Assembly (NCBI RefSeq): GCF_029227915.1
Contig: NC_079879.1
Location: 19,858,501 to 19,922,500, forward strand
DNA: 64,000 bases
Direction of reading: 5' to 3'
Origin: Hydractinia symbiolongicarpus
Taxonomy: Eukaryota; Cnidaria; Hydrozoa; Anthoathecata; Hydractiniidae
Position 1 is the first letter of the stretch, and each line of letters begins with the position of its first letter. The notes beneath the pieces were generated by a model. That model saw only the letters and a program-made list of their open reading frames with translations, was not told where the DNA came from and searched no databases. This document shows positions 21,976-33,690 of this stretch, piece after piece. A program made the translations under genes and the position numbers.

Positions 21976-22464
21976 TTATTCTTCCTTCAACTTCTGCACA
22001 TTCGAGATTTCGTTGTAGCGTTGAAAGTTCAGAAACAACAACAAAAAGTTGACCACATACGTGCTCACACACACCACGCAAATATCCTTCATAAAGTACA
22101 ATATATAGGCCAGGTAGATGCTCATTAAACATGAAGCCGCTGACAATAATGTCAACAAACCCAAAACTTTCAAACTGAATCTGAACAAGCAGAGCACCAT
22201 CACCGAGCCATAGAAAACTATCCCAAATATTGGATTGGGCAAATTAAGAACAGAATCGGGACCAAAAATCTTTTCCACAAGACCAAATCCTCTGCCATAT
22301 TTCGAGAGAAATACTTTTGAACAGCTAACATGTTCGTTGATATCACAAAGAGCTTTGTATGAACGATCATGTGCGGATTGAAATTCAACGTAGAGAGTGT
22401 ACACAGACAATATTACACCAATCAGGCCGAGAGTAAATCGAAAAGCTGTTTGAATATCTGCCAT
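21976..22464 (-). CDS. VKORC1: Vitamin K epoxide reductase complex subunit 1-like
   Basis: Intronless frame of 162 residues, the same length as vertebrate VKORC1. It shows a hydrophobic first segment, then the luminal loop with Cys40 and Cys48 (ALCDINEHVSCSKVF), the NLPNPIFGIVFYG segment, and the active-site CVVC at 129-132 followed by STYV. These match the two relay and two catalytic cysteines of the VKOR family, an ER membrane enzyme that reduces vitamin K epoxide or quinone with electrons from thioredoxin-like partners. The usual TYA motif reads TYV here. It could equally be the VKORC1L1 type. The absence of introns may be ancestral loss or retroposition. Confidence 0.92.
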   Translation of the reverse strand: MADIQTAFRFTLGLIGVILSVYTLYVEFQSAHDRSYKALCDINEHVSCSKVFLSKYGRGFGLVEKIFGPDSVLNLPNPIFGIVFYGSVMVLCLFRFSLKVLGLLTLLSAASCLMSIYLAYILYFMKDICVVCVSTYVVNFLLLFLNFQRYNEISNVQKLKEE

Positions 22465-24170
22465 TTTTTAATTATACCGATTAAACGATTTTTGATATTC
22501 CGATTTCGGTATGATAATGTTTTTGGCTCTGGCAAGGTTCACTCTGTAACTTCCTTTTTTTGTTCGTGTTTCGCTGATTTCGCAAGGTTCAACCCGTGAT
22601 AGTGGCTTTCAGAAAGTATCCGGTCAATGATATCACCAGCTTTTACCTAGAATACATTACAAACCGTTACTTTAAATTTACATCGTACCATTTTACATTT
22701 TATTTTTCACATCACGTAAAAATCTTCAACTTTAACACTGACACCAATTTCATGGACATAAATACAGCACCCAACTACTATTCCTCTACAAAATGTTTAG
22801 AAGCAAACCTACTTTACAGATTTTCACACCAACAACAGTATTTTGACCATAGTAACGAAAGTTAGCACATTCCACTATATAAAATAAACATTTTACTAAA
22901 CCCTTAATATATATACTGTTTTTTATGCCCATGTATGAGGAGGGGGCGATTCCCTGCAACTCCCCTGCCCCACCCCCGCAAAAACTTCTGATGGGTATTT
23001 CTCAATGGAAAACAAATGTTAAAATTCGTCCAAAATACCACTATCTAAAATCCAATTAATTCAATTCTAGAGGGAATTTTGTTTGAAATAAATAAAATGT
23101 ACTTTACATATCTTCTGCTTTCATATTCTAATTTTTCAACACCCTAATTTTATGCAAAATCCAAAATGTCACATATCAAAAGATTTTTAGATTCCTTTTG
23201 ATGAAATGGAGATATGTGAAAGTTTGAAGTTCAAATCTTAATCCTAAGAGAAGTTATTACACTTTACCGATTATAGGAATAAAGGTAAAGTTTTAAGTAA
23301 TAGGCAATATCTAGGGCTATTAGAGGTATAGTACCTAAAAATTAAGCAGCCTGGTGTCTAATAGATATTTATGAAAACTTTAAGCAAATCAGCTAGTCTC
23401 CTATCAAATGAACAACCACACATACACAGTTAAAAGTTGTAACCGCAGTATTATTGAGAGAAGAAGCAATATATTGCTTATTTCTTTGCTTTTCTTTGTG
23501 ACTGTTTCACCATTCAATTTGATCAAGCCACCAAGAAGGCTGTACTTACTCTGTCTAAAAAAAGAAAAAGTTTAAGAACTCGATCTAATGTAATATTTTG
23601 TGCAACCTCAAGATTCATTTATAGTGGAGTATATTTTCAGATTTTAAAAAAACTCTAGTAAAAATGTTGAATCCTATGCACAACAAATAACACCATGCAC
23701 TTTTAATTTCGTCATATGGTTATATTAATTTTGAGTTAAATTATTATATTTTTTATACTTCCCTGCAAAACCATCTAGTCTATGCGAATTTGAAAAAAAA
23801 TTGAAAATCCTTATATAATCAATATCAACTTGAAATTAAAACTTTGAAGTTTTAAACTGTACCAAAGAAAAATAATCAATTCAATCGCACTTTTAAGATC
23901 CTTCAAATTAAAATCCTAAAATAATAAATAAAAAATATGTAAAATAGAGATGTTGATGTTGATGCTTTGAGCCTCATAGAAATATTACTTCATTAAAATC
24001 TTGAAGTAATTAATCTGAAAAATATAGTTTCAGTTAATAAGCAGCGAGTGCAACCTTATTTTTTGATATTTACCTCAGAGTAAATTATTATTTTACTTCA
24101 ATTTTGCACGCATTAATTTTGCACATCTTATGCTCTTTTATAAATTTCAATTTTATACAAATTTTATTTT

Positions 24171-24256
24171 TGTGCACTTTCCCAAAGTTTTTTTTTTGTC
24201 TATTTATTTTTGTGCACTTTCCCAAAGTTTTTTTTTGTCTATTTATTTTTGTGCAT
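24171..24256. repeat. Tandem repeat, about 42-45 bp unit, two copies plus part
   Basis: The unit TTTTTGTGCACTTTCCCAAA followed by a T-run and GTCTATTTA occurs twice, then begins a third time as TTTTTGTGCATTTTGAC. Differences are mainly in the length of the T-run. Confidence 0.85.
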
Positions 24257-24720
24257 TTTGACAAAAAAATTTTTGAAGTACAAAAATTTCCCGGTAGCTA
24301 TTCAACTTTTAATTTTCAAAATGTTTTTGACCGAAATAAAATTCTTACTCGCTTTTCTGTATTAAATTATCACAACAACAAATCTTCATGGTGCACTATT
24401 CATCTGATTTTAATACAAAAAAATTCCCACATTATTTTAGATTGATGGCATAGTATATGTGTGAAGATTAGGCAGAATAGAGCATACAATATAAATTAAT
24501 GATTTAAGGCAACTCCTAGAAACAGTTTTGATCACATTTTTACTTTCTATTTCATTTTCCTTTTTTTAACATTTAAAATATTAATGTTATAATACCAAGG
24601 TCAGTGTATGACCATTGAGGGGATACTGAGGTTAAAAAAAAATATTGCATATTAGATAAGAAAAGATAAGAAGACAACGGAATATTGAGAAATTATTTTC
24701 CTAGCTTTAACGTAAATCAA

Positions 24721-25113
24721 ATGCTGCTCTTCATTTTTTTAATGATAAGTGTTATTACTATTTATATCTTGTTCCTCATGACAGCTACAACAAAGCTTTA
24801 CCTTCTTCCTATTCCAAGGCCAGTTGCAATAATTCGACCACCAGATCAAAACTTGTTGCACTACAAAGATAGCGATTCGAAGTCTTCAATATATATACCA
24901 GGCCTTACTAGCATTTTTTATCGAAATGTAATATTTAAAAAACTAAAACAAATTGTGTTATATATAGCACATAATTTAGCTGTAATTTTTTTAGCATTAT
25001 ATTTTCCCATTTTCACCACAATAAAAATTATCAAATATATATACTCTAACTCTGTTAAACATTTATTTCAAGTCCAAAATAAAATCAATGTTTCTGATAA
25101 ACCACCGGATTAA
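24721..25113 (+). CDS. Hypothetical small membrane protein
   Basis: 130-residue frame from ATG at 24721. A strongly hydrophobic N-terminus (MLLFIFLMISVITIYILFLM) is followed by a polar, proline-bearing stretch (PIPRPVAIIRPPDQNLLHYK), then a second hydrophobic segment near residues 85-110 and a polar tail ending KPPD. The proline-rich middle is less AT-driven than random frames here, which favours real coding. I recognise no family, and an intronless hydrophobic frame in AT-rich DNA can arise by chance. Confidence 0.35.
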   Translation: MLLFIFLMISVITIYILFLMTATTKLYLLPIPRPVAIIRPPDQNLLHYKDSDSKSSIYIPGLTSIFYRNVIFKKLKQIVLYIAHNLAVIFLALYFPIFTTIKIIKYIYSNSVKHLFQVQNKINVSDKPPD

Positions 25114-26466
25114 ATTTTTTCTTCTTTAATGCCTGCAAAAAGTTAATTTATTTGTGAATGGTTTATTTCAAGATAAATCATTTAAAAAAGTTTTCATGCA
25201 GACTTAAATTCTTATTTAACATTAAGATTAAGGATTAAGAGGATTAAGAATTTGCTATTTTCCTCTTAATCTTTTAGTTTCTTCTAAAAACACCTTTCCT
25301 GAGCTTTTATATGTGTCATAACAAGAGCGGACAAGGCCAGTGTTAAAGATTTGACATTCAAAGTTCTCATGTGAAATGTAATAAACCATAAACTTTAAAC
25401 ACCAACACAACTTTCTACCTTTTTTAATTGTAATACTTATTCTTTGCTTGTTAGTATACAATTAATAAATGAGCTTATTCAATTTATTTAAATGCTATTT
25501 GCCTTCCTCCTATTGACAACTGCTGAGTGCTGGTGTGAAATAGAAAGGCTGAATTAAGGTTTTTATTGATCTGATTGGATCGTTGCAAAGGTAAGATTAT
25601 AGAGAATGAAGTATTTCCAGCCTCAATGATGTACAACAGTGGCTCGTTAGAGATAGTTGAGAACTTGTTACTTAGGTGATATGTTGGGCAGTGATTAGCG
25701 CACGTCTGAGGTATTTGGTGCTTTTTTTTGGTGTGCGAAGATAACACGCGAACATTTAAACATGGCGTGTGTGCGTGCGATCGCACGCCATTCCTGATGA
25801 TCCATAGAATAACCCTTTTGAAGCTGTAACAATTTCAAAAGGGCTTAATTCATCAAATTATCAGAGATTTAAGACATAATTCACCAAAAATCATTCTACC
25901 CCTATCATCAGGCACTGTAAATATACAGGTTTTGAACACAAAAAATCATGTTAAAGTTAAAATGCCTAGGCATCCTTGAATAAGAAACCAGCAAATTCGT
26001 GCCAGTACCTTCAAAGTTTAGGAAGATAACGCAAGATTCCTGAAGTATATCGCTTCGCCTAAGAGAACAAACACAAAGTGATAGCAGATAAAGCAAGGGT
26101 GTGTAATTTCCATAACAGATCTTGCCGCCATTTATATTTTAAGGAACGGCAGATCTTTCTAGAATTTCTTGCGCGCTATTTTGATGCAGAGAAGCAACAT
26201 AAATTTTTTTATGAAGCAATGTTTAAACTAACTAAATTGTATGCTATAGTGGTCAAACTGACGATGAAAGAGCTGCAGCGGTGATTCTACTAAAATTTAA
26301 ATTTTATATTATATAGCTAGCTAGCTATTTTATATATTATCATAGTCATAAGAAAAAGAGATAGTCTGGTAATTCCGGGCCGTCCATAATGTGTTCCTAT
26401 TGTTCACAGGCAGATATGTTTCTTAAATCGGGGTGGCCAGTTTAAGACTGCACGGAATTATCAATA

Positions 26467-27651
26467 ATGGCTGCCCATGGGGAGGATTTCTTTGGTGAAG
26501 ATGATTTTGATGCAATCTTGGCTGTTATTGATGAAGATTTATTAGAGAAAAATCGTGATTTAACTAAAGAATTATCCGAAATTGTTGAAGAAATAGTTGA
26601 CGACCCTTCTGAAAGCTGTTTTTCGTGTGATATATGCTCCAAAACATGCAAAACACAACGGGGACTCACAAGACACCGAAATGCGAAACATCGTCAGCCA
26701 CAAAACCAGTTAAATGACGACAGCCTCACTACTGCTGAAACCAAGCTCCATCCGTTATACTTTAAGAAGTACACCCAATTAAGTGCAAGTAAACTTTCTA
26801 AAGATGAATGCTATAGTGAGAAGACCAGAAATGAATTTGTCAATTATGTTATTACAAACGACGATACAAACTTTTCCTATAGTTTTGTCAGAGATGTGAT
26901 TGGTAGTTTTAAAGGCGATGCTGAAAAGTTTTATCCGGCCTTCTATAAATCTGTGTCTGAAAATATTGTTTTCAGAAATTTATCAAATCGAAGCTCTATT
27001 CTCCTTGGTTTTGAAGTGGCTAATCACCTACTTGCTCATCTCACTAATTCAACTGTAAAAGAAAACACTGTAGAATTTTCTTCCCATGTGAATTTTTCAC
27101 CCAAAGAAAGAAACATAATTCAATATCTAAGTGGTTATGTATTTAGTACCCTATATCGTCGCATTAGGAGATCAAAAAAATCAAGAAGTATGCTTGAAGT
27201 TCAAAGTTTGGACATCTTATTAGCTGGAAAGTCATGTCTTGTGGAAGACGATAAAAATTCTGATTTAGTAAATATGAAGGACAGAGGAGGGTTATGGTCA
27301 GTAACCGATGATGTTTTCAGAATTTTTTGTTGTGCAGAACTTGAAGTTCGTGCTGCAACTGCTAATTTTCACCATACAATTGATAGTAAGAAAATTGTTT
27401 CAGACCTGCTTGAGAACCCTGTTGTGCTTTGTAATTACAACAAAATAACATCACACTCAACCGAAAAAGTCACAAAAGAATTAGCAATGAACTTACTTGA
27501 GCATCTCATCATGCTTTATGTTCGTGTTCGTGTTTTTTCATTTGTGAAAGATAAATGTGAGCTGCACAAAATTGCATCAAAACAGAAAAAAGCTCGATCT
27601 CTACGCACTGAAATCAAGAAATCTTCAAGCAATCTTTCAGATGGACATTGA
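26467..27651 (+). CDS. Transposon C2H2 zinc-finger ORF
   Basis: 394 residues from the ATG at 26467. An acidic N-terminus (EDDFDAILAVIDEDLL) is followed by one C2H2 finger at about residues 55-76 (CDICSKTCKTQRGLTRHRNA...H). A long region with ERNIIQYLSGYVFSTLYRRI at about 215-237 follows; GYV-type motifs of this kind occur in the C-terminal parts of P-like transposases. It lies inside the transposon, convergent with the transposase, and is fully open. It could be a DNA-binding accessory protein. Its role is not known to me. Confidence 0.75.
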   Translation: MAAHGEDFFGEDDFDAILAVIDEDLLEKNRDLTKELSEIVEEIVDDPSESCFSCDICSKTCKTQRGLTRHRNAKHRQPQNQLNDDSLTTAETKLHPLYFKKYTQLSASKLSKDECYSEKTRNEFVNYVITNDDTNFSYSFVRDVIGSFKGDAEKFYPAFYKSVSENIVFRNLSNRSSILLGFEVANHLLAHLTNSTVKENTVEFSSHVNFSPKERNIIQYLSGYVFSTLYRRIRRSKKSRSMLEVQSLDILLAGKSCLVEDDKNSDLVNMKDRGGLWSVTDDVFRIFCCAELEVRAATANFHHTIDSKKIVSDLLENPVVLCNYNKITSHSTEKVTKELAMNLLEHLIMLYVRVRVFSFVKDKCELHKIASKQKKARSLRTEIKKSSSNLSDGH

Positions 27652-27864
27652 CACTAAGAGTCCAGAACAGTGACTATAAACCATTTACAACTGCTATTTT
27701 TATAGCAACAAATTTTAAAACAATATTATTTTGGCACATGGTATAATAAATAATTATGGAAGTCTACAAAAAGGTCCAGGTAGTGTATATAGGTTTTAAG
27801 GTATTTCAAAATAATTTTTATTAATGTTTGTGTTAAGCAGAAATACAGTGCTTGTTCTTGCTTA

Positions 27865-30009
27865 TTAAGCCAATTTAATGTTTTTTATAAATGTGTGGCT
27901 ATAAAAATAACCGTTTTTAGTTTTTTCTTTCTTCCAAGATTCGCTTAACACTTGTGCTGCCAGACGTACATTCATGACTGAATATGGTGTGAGCTTGATG
28001 TGGTCATTTGTTATTTTAGAAACAAGATGTAATCCACAGTCTAAGTCATCAAGGAATAACTTTGAAATATGGTTCCAGGTGATATAACTTCCATCATTCC
28101 ACATACTTCTGGTACATCTTCCTGCAAGAGAATTACTCAGGCAATTGCAGGCTGTTTTAATTAAGTGTGGTGGATCTGAGATGAAGTAGATGTACCGTTC
28201 CTCATCCGCCATAACATTCAAAGTGCGGTATGTTACGTCCACTCCTGCATTAATGTCAGCTACACGGGTCATGTTTAGGTGCATATGGTACATTCGTCGG
28301 TTTGGAGATGCTCCATCACTTGTGACACCAACAACTTGTATGCCACATTTTTCCTCCAGTATGCCAACCGCTTTCCAAAAGAGAGGAAACAATTGAATTG
28401 ATGTGACATTGGTAGTAGCAAAATTTGCAAATGAAAAAAGGATTCACAATGCTTCTCACAAGAAAAACTAAGACATGAGATGCAATTTCATCAACCTTTT
28501 TCAACGCAACATAATTTAGATCAATATCACCAAGGTCAACAAAACCGATAAGATCACCATTATGCTTATCCCACACAAGACTTTCTTGAATTTTCATTTC
28601 ATCCATTAATAATATTGCATATTTCTCATGTGGTTGGAATTTGGAGACCATATTACACAATTCCTGGATAACGTCTTTGTTAAAACCTTGCTTTGGACGA
28701 ATATAGTTCTTATAGTCCCTTAAACGACGTCTACTAGGGAGTACCAAGAAACCACTGTCTTTCTTATCGTCAACACGAATCTCATCATAATAGGCGGGGG
28801 ATTTTGCAGCTAAACCCAAGCAGTAACGAATGATCATGATGATAGCGAACACCAGTTTTCGATGATGATAAATATTTCTGCTGCTCTTCCCAAAAAAATT
28901 TCAAGAATGGTGGTATCTTGCGATTAACTGTTGACATAATTTTTATGAAATCATCACCAAGACTTTTTTGGACTGGAACTGCACAAGTGGAAATTTCATC
29001 TTGCATTTTCTTTAACTCTTCCTTTAATTCTTTATTTTCCAACCGGTGATTTTGAAGGGTTTTTATGATTCGGTCTGGAGAAGTCATGGAAATTGGTGCT
29101 TTAAGTTTGGCAGGTGAAATTAAATTGTCCCTTTTTCCTTTTCAAACTCAGGCTTTCTTTTGACTCCGACCTAACACATTCCAAGCATTTTTCAGAAGAA
29201 GGTGGAATAAGAACTATGCAATTTGGAGATTGATACCATTTGCTTTGATAAAGAGGTGCACTAGTACTATCCTTGATGTTAAATACTTTTGGAACAAAGT
29301 GCTTAAGACAGCTACCAGCAAAGTGGTCTGTCAAACCTGGGCATAATTTCAAATGCATAATTAATCTTGTTAAATATGTGATTGTAATAAGTTTTAGTGA
29401 TTGAGAATAAATGTCGTGTTTAGCAGGAACAGACCATAATAAAACACGAACAGTAAAAACAAGATTATTATCAACATATATCTCATACTTTGGAACTAAG
29501 TGGATAGCATCATGACAGGCAAAAGAAGCACAATCACTTGTATAGGTAAAACTCCAACCGACTAATTTCAATAACTGAGTTTTAGAAATAAAATCTGTAA
29601 ATGACTTGTACTGATCAGTAATGACATTTTCCACTGGTTCAATTTTTTTCTGCAAAATTGATTGTGCTGATTGACGAGGCTTAGAAGATGTGGAGGATGA
29701 AGGAAAACTTTTGATAGGAAGGTTTATTGTGGGGATAGCACCGGGAACAAGTGTGGTTCTGCTAGAGTGGTTACGATTCATTTGATCTTCGCTGAAGTGC
29801 TTTTCACAAATATATATTTTCTTTCTTTGAATTCTATCCCTTAGAGCATGACCAACTTCCCTATCTCTTATCACAACATCAACTAACTTTTCTCTCCACG
29901 ACTTGTCAAATTGATTCTCACCAGCAGGAACTTTAAAAATAGATAGGCCTTTATATTTAGCCCTTCGTGAAACTGTGCAACCGTATATAGAGCAATTTTC
30001 GCCAGGCAT
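27865..30009 (-). pseudogene. P-element/THAP9-like transposase, frame-disrupted
   Basis: The N-terminal THAP domain starts at 30009 (MPGENCSIYGC...CEKHF, a C2CH zinc module). The reading frame then changes near 29105-29130 before a coiled-coil segment (ENKELKEELKKMQDEI). It changes again near 28860-28870 inside the segment before RYCLGLAAKSP, and a third time near 28425-28435 at a run of six T. Catalytic landmarks of P-type RNase H folds remain: LLMDEMKIQESLVWD (Asp at about 28601-28603), GVTSDGASPNRRMYHMH, and FISDPPHLIKTACN. The C-terminal part beyond LAAQVLSESWKK is missing. Probably inactive, though the T-run change could be a sequencing error. Confidence 0.8.
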
Positions 30010-32279
30010 GTTAATAATAATTCTGTTTAAATGTTTGTTAATCCTATGTTGTTTACAGTAACTAACCACTTAAATGCACCATTTTTCAACACGAGCGTGC
30101 AGTCAAAGCACTGGGTACGAGGTATATTCTGCTAACAAAAACATAAACAATAGAGCCGCGCGATTCACCAGACTATCTCTTTTTCTTATGACTCTATGAT
30201 ATTATAGCTAGATAGCTAGCTAGATTTGGCGAATCTGTTCTACTCAAACTCAAAGTTTTTGACGTCAGTCTGAAAAAAGCTAGAAAAATTAGGCTGCAGC
30301 AGCTAGCTAGCTACTACACCCAAAACCAGATACCTATCGTTTTAAATTAGTAAAAAACTTACCCCCTTTAGATGGCTAAATTAGCTATTAGCTACCAGGC
30401 AGAGATGCGTTGAAAAATGACTAAACTAAAAAACAAAGACGAGATCGCTAAACCCTGAAGAATGAAAGTGAAAGTGAAAATATTACCTTTGCTCTTTTGC
30501 ATCTTAAACCTGTCGTTCAAAACCTATAATGGCGGAAAGAGGTGCGCAAGTTGTAGTTGTTTTGAGGGAAACCTTTTCTTTTGGTTTCCACGGCTGGTTT
30601 TAATCCAATCCCTAACTTGTTCAATTTTTTATGGTATATATTTTGTGCCGCCTGTCTGCCCGTCTTGACAGTGCAGCAGTTCTTAAATCTACGAATCCGG
30701 TACCGGTTCAGTAGTTTTTCGATGTACGATTCCGGTACTGGTGCAGCAGACACTTCGTTTTTTTTTATTGGGTTAAGATCTAAAAAATAAACTCTTTATG
30801 TATTCTTGCAGTCGTGTTTTTACGTCATAATTATTTTGTGCTCCCATTCAGTTAAGGTATACATGGAATTTCACAGTCAAACCTTCACAGTTGAAACTTA
30901 ATCAAACTTAGCTGCAGGAAAATAAGAAGCTGTCGATAAGCCACAAACGCCTGCATATACAAGGTCGAGGTTGGGTGACTTTTCGAATTAAATTTGCAGT
31001 TGTCGCCCGAAACCACCGCACTTTCCCGAACTCGCCCGGAATATTTCTTAAATGCAATTCCTTGTAACATACCATATGCAGACGATAGTTGGAAGAAGGC
31101 ACCTGAAGATAAAGGACTTAATAAAGTTTATGTATAAGTTATTTATCAAGTAAGTCTTATTATAAACTATCAAAAATAGTTCTTTTTAGAACTTCGCTAC
31201 CACATAGTAAGTTTACTTTAATTTTTATAGTTTTTTGAATCATTAGTGTCTGTTTTTCTTTTCTTTTTCGGGCATTGTTCAGGTCTATGTGGGGTTTTTG
31301 GGCTAATACTTAATTCTTTTTCAAAACCCCAAACTCGCCCGAAAACGCCCGCACTTTTTATGGTGTATGCGGCTTATCGGCACCCTCGTCAGGAAAATGT
31401 ATGATATACAGAACGAGGGTGTGGACTCTCAGAAAACACCCCAAATACCAGGGGGCTGTTGGACAACTTATGGCGTTTTAAGAAAAACTTAAAATTTTCC
31501 CCGAAGAAACACAAATCAACCCGAAACAACATTTTTTAAACATTTATTTCTATGTATAATTTATTCTTTTAATGTCGAGCAGTGGTAGTGGATGACTGTT
31601 TTTTATATCATTTATTCGATAAATAGCTGTAATAAAATCCAACAAATAATAAACTTACGTACGACGACAAAATAGCACCTTCCTTCTTCATGACAAAGTG
31701 CATTGCATTTCGGGCGCAATCCGGGCGCTTTTGGAAGGGTACAGGCTTTTCCGGGCGGTTACAGACAAAAACGCTGAAAAACCCCTAAAAAATGCCTGCA
31801 GCCGCCCTCACATATACAGCATTTTTTGGCGAGTCGGCACCCTCGTCGTATGAAGTGTAGTTTCTATATGGAGTAATACTCCGTATAGCTGCTATACTGA
31901 GTTTGGTTTAGCTATACAGAGTCTGCCAACGTATGTTCTTAAAGTGAAATATATGGTGGTGGACCAACAGTTCACCACATGTTAATTGCGGTTCCTGAAG
32001 TAAGTGCTTATACCCTTGTTGAGAGGCTTAGCTTTGATTGCATTCAGTATTTAAGTGTCAACAAACATGGCTACTAGCATCATTGAAGGATATACTTTAG
32101 AAACTCAATGTTCTTCCAAGTCTAGAATGGTAGACTAGTGAAAAGGGCGGTTACAGGGCATGAACACTAGGTGCTCTCAAGGTAACTATAACCAATACTG
32201 TTGTAGATCCAGGCCCCTAAGATTGCCTTGCCTACCTATAAAATGGGAGCAGCTAAAGTCAACTAGTTTCCATCATTAC

Positions 32280-32510
32280 ATTTTGCCAATAGTTTCCAAG
32301 CAAGTTGCTGAGGTGTAGGCGATTTCCAAGTGAGTCGCTCAGATATAGGCAATTTCCAAGCGAGTTGCTGAGATGTAGGCATTTCCACGAGATTTGCTGA
32401 GTGTAAGCGTTTCCACGAGATAGCCAGGTGTTTCCACGAGATACACCCCAGGTGAGTTAGAGTTTCCATAAGATACGCAGACGTTTCCACGAGATACGTT
32501 TTACTAAGGG
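32280..32510. repeat. Degenerate minisatellite, about 30-bp unit
   Basis: Repeated units of the form TTTCCAAGCGAGTTGCTGAG plus a TGTAGGCA linker, decaying rightward into TTTCCACGAGATACGC units. Six or more recognisable copies. Translation on the minus strand gives a repetitive QLAWKLP-type pattern, taken as a by-product. Confidence 0.8.
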
Positions 32511-33109
32511 TTTTTTTATCTATCATAAACATATAAAGTATATTGTCTATACAGAGTGTGAGAACATTAGTTTGATTGCAGCAAACGGATTATAGCATAC
32601 AGATTGTAAGATTTTGAGAGTATTATGCAAAATTTGCTATGCAGAATGATGCAAAATGTGCTATATGGTGTATGCTATACAGAGTATGCTATACGGAGTG
32701 TGACATGTCTATTCGTTGGGCCAAAAAATCGCGTGAGCAACGACCCTGCCATGTAAAAAAGCAACCAATTTTTGAGACTCGGTTTGTAATGTTAAAGAGG
32801 TTAATTAAGTAGGTTTGTTGTATTATTAGCTAAAGACTAAGCTTGATGGCTCTACTAATACTCTGCATGTTTGTCTCATATTTTAAATTTTTAATAAGAA
32901 TGCTTAGTTTATGCTGCATTCCTCAATGTCTAGCCAAACCGGTGTTGGCATTATACTCTCAAAACTGTCTACGCCGCTTGCAGCTTTTTGTACTAACTAT
33001 TTCTGTCTATACAGAGTAAACATGTCGCTATATAAAAATTATACTCTGTATACATTTGCCTATACTGAACTATTATGACCCAACTTAGAACATGGTCTGT
33101 ATTAAGACC

Positions 33110-33170
33110 ATCTTTAGACAAGGTAGCCCATCTTTTGACACGGTGGCCCATCTTTTGACATGCTGCCCTG
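33110..33170. repeat. Short tandem repeat, 22-bp unit
   Basis: Three successive copies of a unit resembling GGTGGCCCATCTTTTGACAC, the first diverged (GGTAGCCCATC...). Confidence 0.7.
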
Positions 33171-33439
33171 TCAATTGATGGGCCAAGACCAACTTGCGAC
33201 ATGGCAGTAAAAGATGTTTGCATACATCAAGATCTTGTATTTAACTTAAACTAACTCCAATAAAATGAAAAATTGAATGGCTGCAACTTTTTCTGGCATA
33301 TTGTTGTATATGGCTAGCTGAGATTAACTCAAGTTGTGTATTTCAAGATTGTTGTGGGTAGCAAAAACAACACTACTTGGCAACTCTTGGTGCAAGACCA
33401 TATCAGCAAATGCATTTTTTAAAGCAGTTAGCAGACAAT

Positions 33440-33690
33440 TTTGTGAGAGGTGTGCGATCGAATGCTGTAGTTTAGTGGTTATAACTCTTGCGCTTTGTGC
33501 ACATCAACATGAGCAAGGAAATGTTACCATAGCCCCGGGTTAACCCAAGCGTGTGAGGAAAATTGGGAAAATGGCACTGTGTGGGCTGTTTGATGTTGCC
33601 GGTAGTTGTCTAGTGAAGTGCGGACCCAAATTGGGTCTGCGTAGCTCAAAATGAGCATTAAATACTCTAGGACTCTCCATCTAAGCCATG
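33440..33690 (+). mobile_element. SINE-like element with tRNA-type head
   Basis: The head TAGTTTAGTGGTTATAACTC looks like an A box. The downstream body ends with GTAGCTCAAAATGAGCATTA then CTCTAGGAC. That tail matches the minus-strand element at 52740-52950 (GTAGCTCAAATGAGAGCTTT, CACTAGGAC), although the heads differ. The B box is weak. Confidence 0.55.

Larger units (their letters stand above)
22465..26343. other. Mostly noncoding interval
   Basis: 3.9 kb of AT-rich sequence between VKOR and the P-like transposon. It contains a 45-bp tandem repeat (24171-24256), one candidate membrane-protein frame (24721-25113) and a GC-rich palindrome near 25763-25790 (GTGCGTGCGATCGCAC). No conserved gene is recognised. 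Confidence 0.4.
26344..30193. mobile_element. P-superfamily (THAP) DNA transposon, about 3.85 kb
   Basis: Bounded by inverted ends reading AGTCATAAGAAAAAGAGATA and then GTCTGGT on both sides (27 bp identical). The outermost bases CATA/TATG are flanked by ATATTAT on each side, a likely 7-8 bp target duplication; P elements make 8 bp. It contains a minus-strand THAP transposase (27865-30009, frame-broken) and a convergent plus-strand C2H2 ORF (26467-27651). AGCTAGCT-rich sequence lies just outside both ends. A related deletion derivative lies at 47432-47739. Confidence 0.85.

Noticed and set aside
22596-22865. Plus-strand 89-codon frame upstream of VKOR
   Set aside because: Begins with GTG, is rich in Phe/Tyr/His as expected of AT-rich DNA, and has no recognised motif. 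A true 3' exon is possible but unsupported.
30517-30753. 78-codon minus-strand frame
   Set aside because: Starts with GTG, lies in repeat-like DNA and shows no family features.
32263-32532. Repetitive minus-strand frame (QLAWKLP-type)
   Set aside because: Arises from translating a degenerate minisatellite; no splice or start support.
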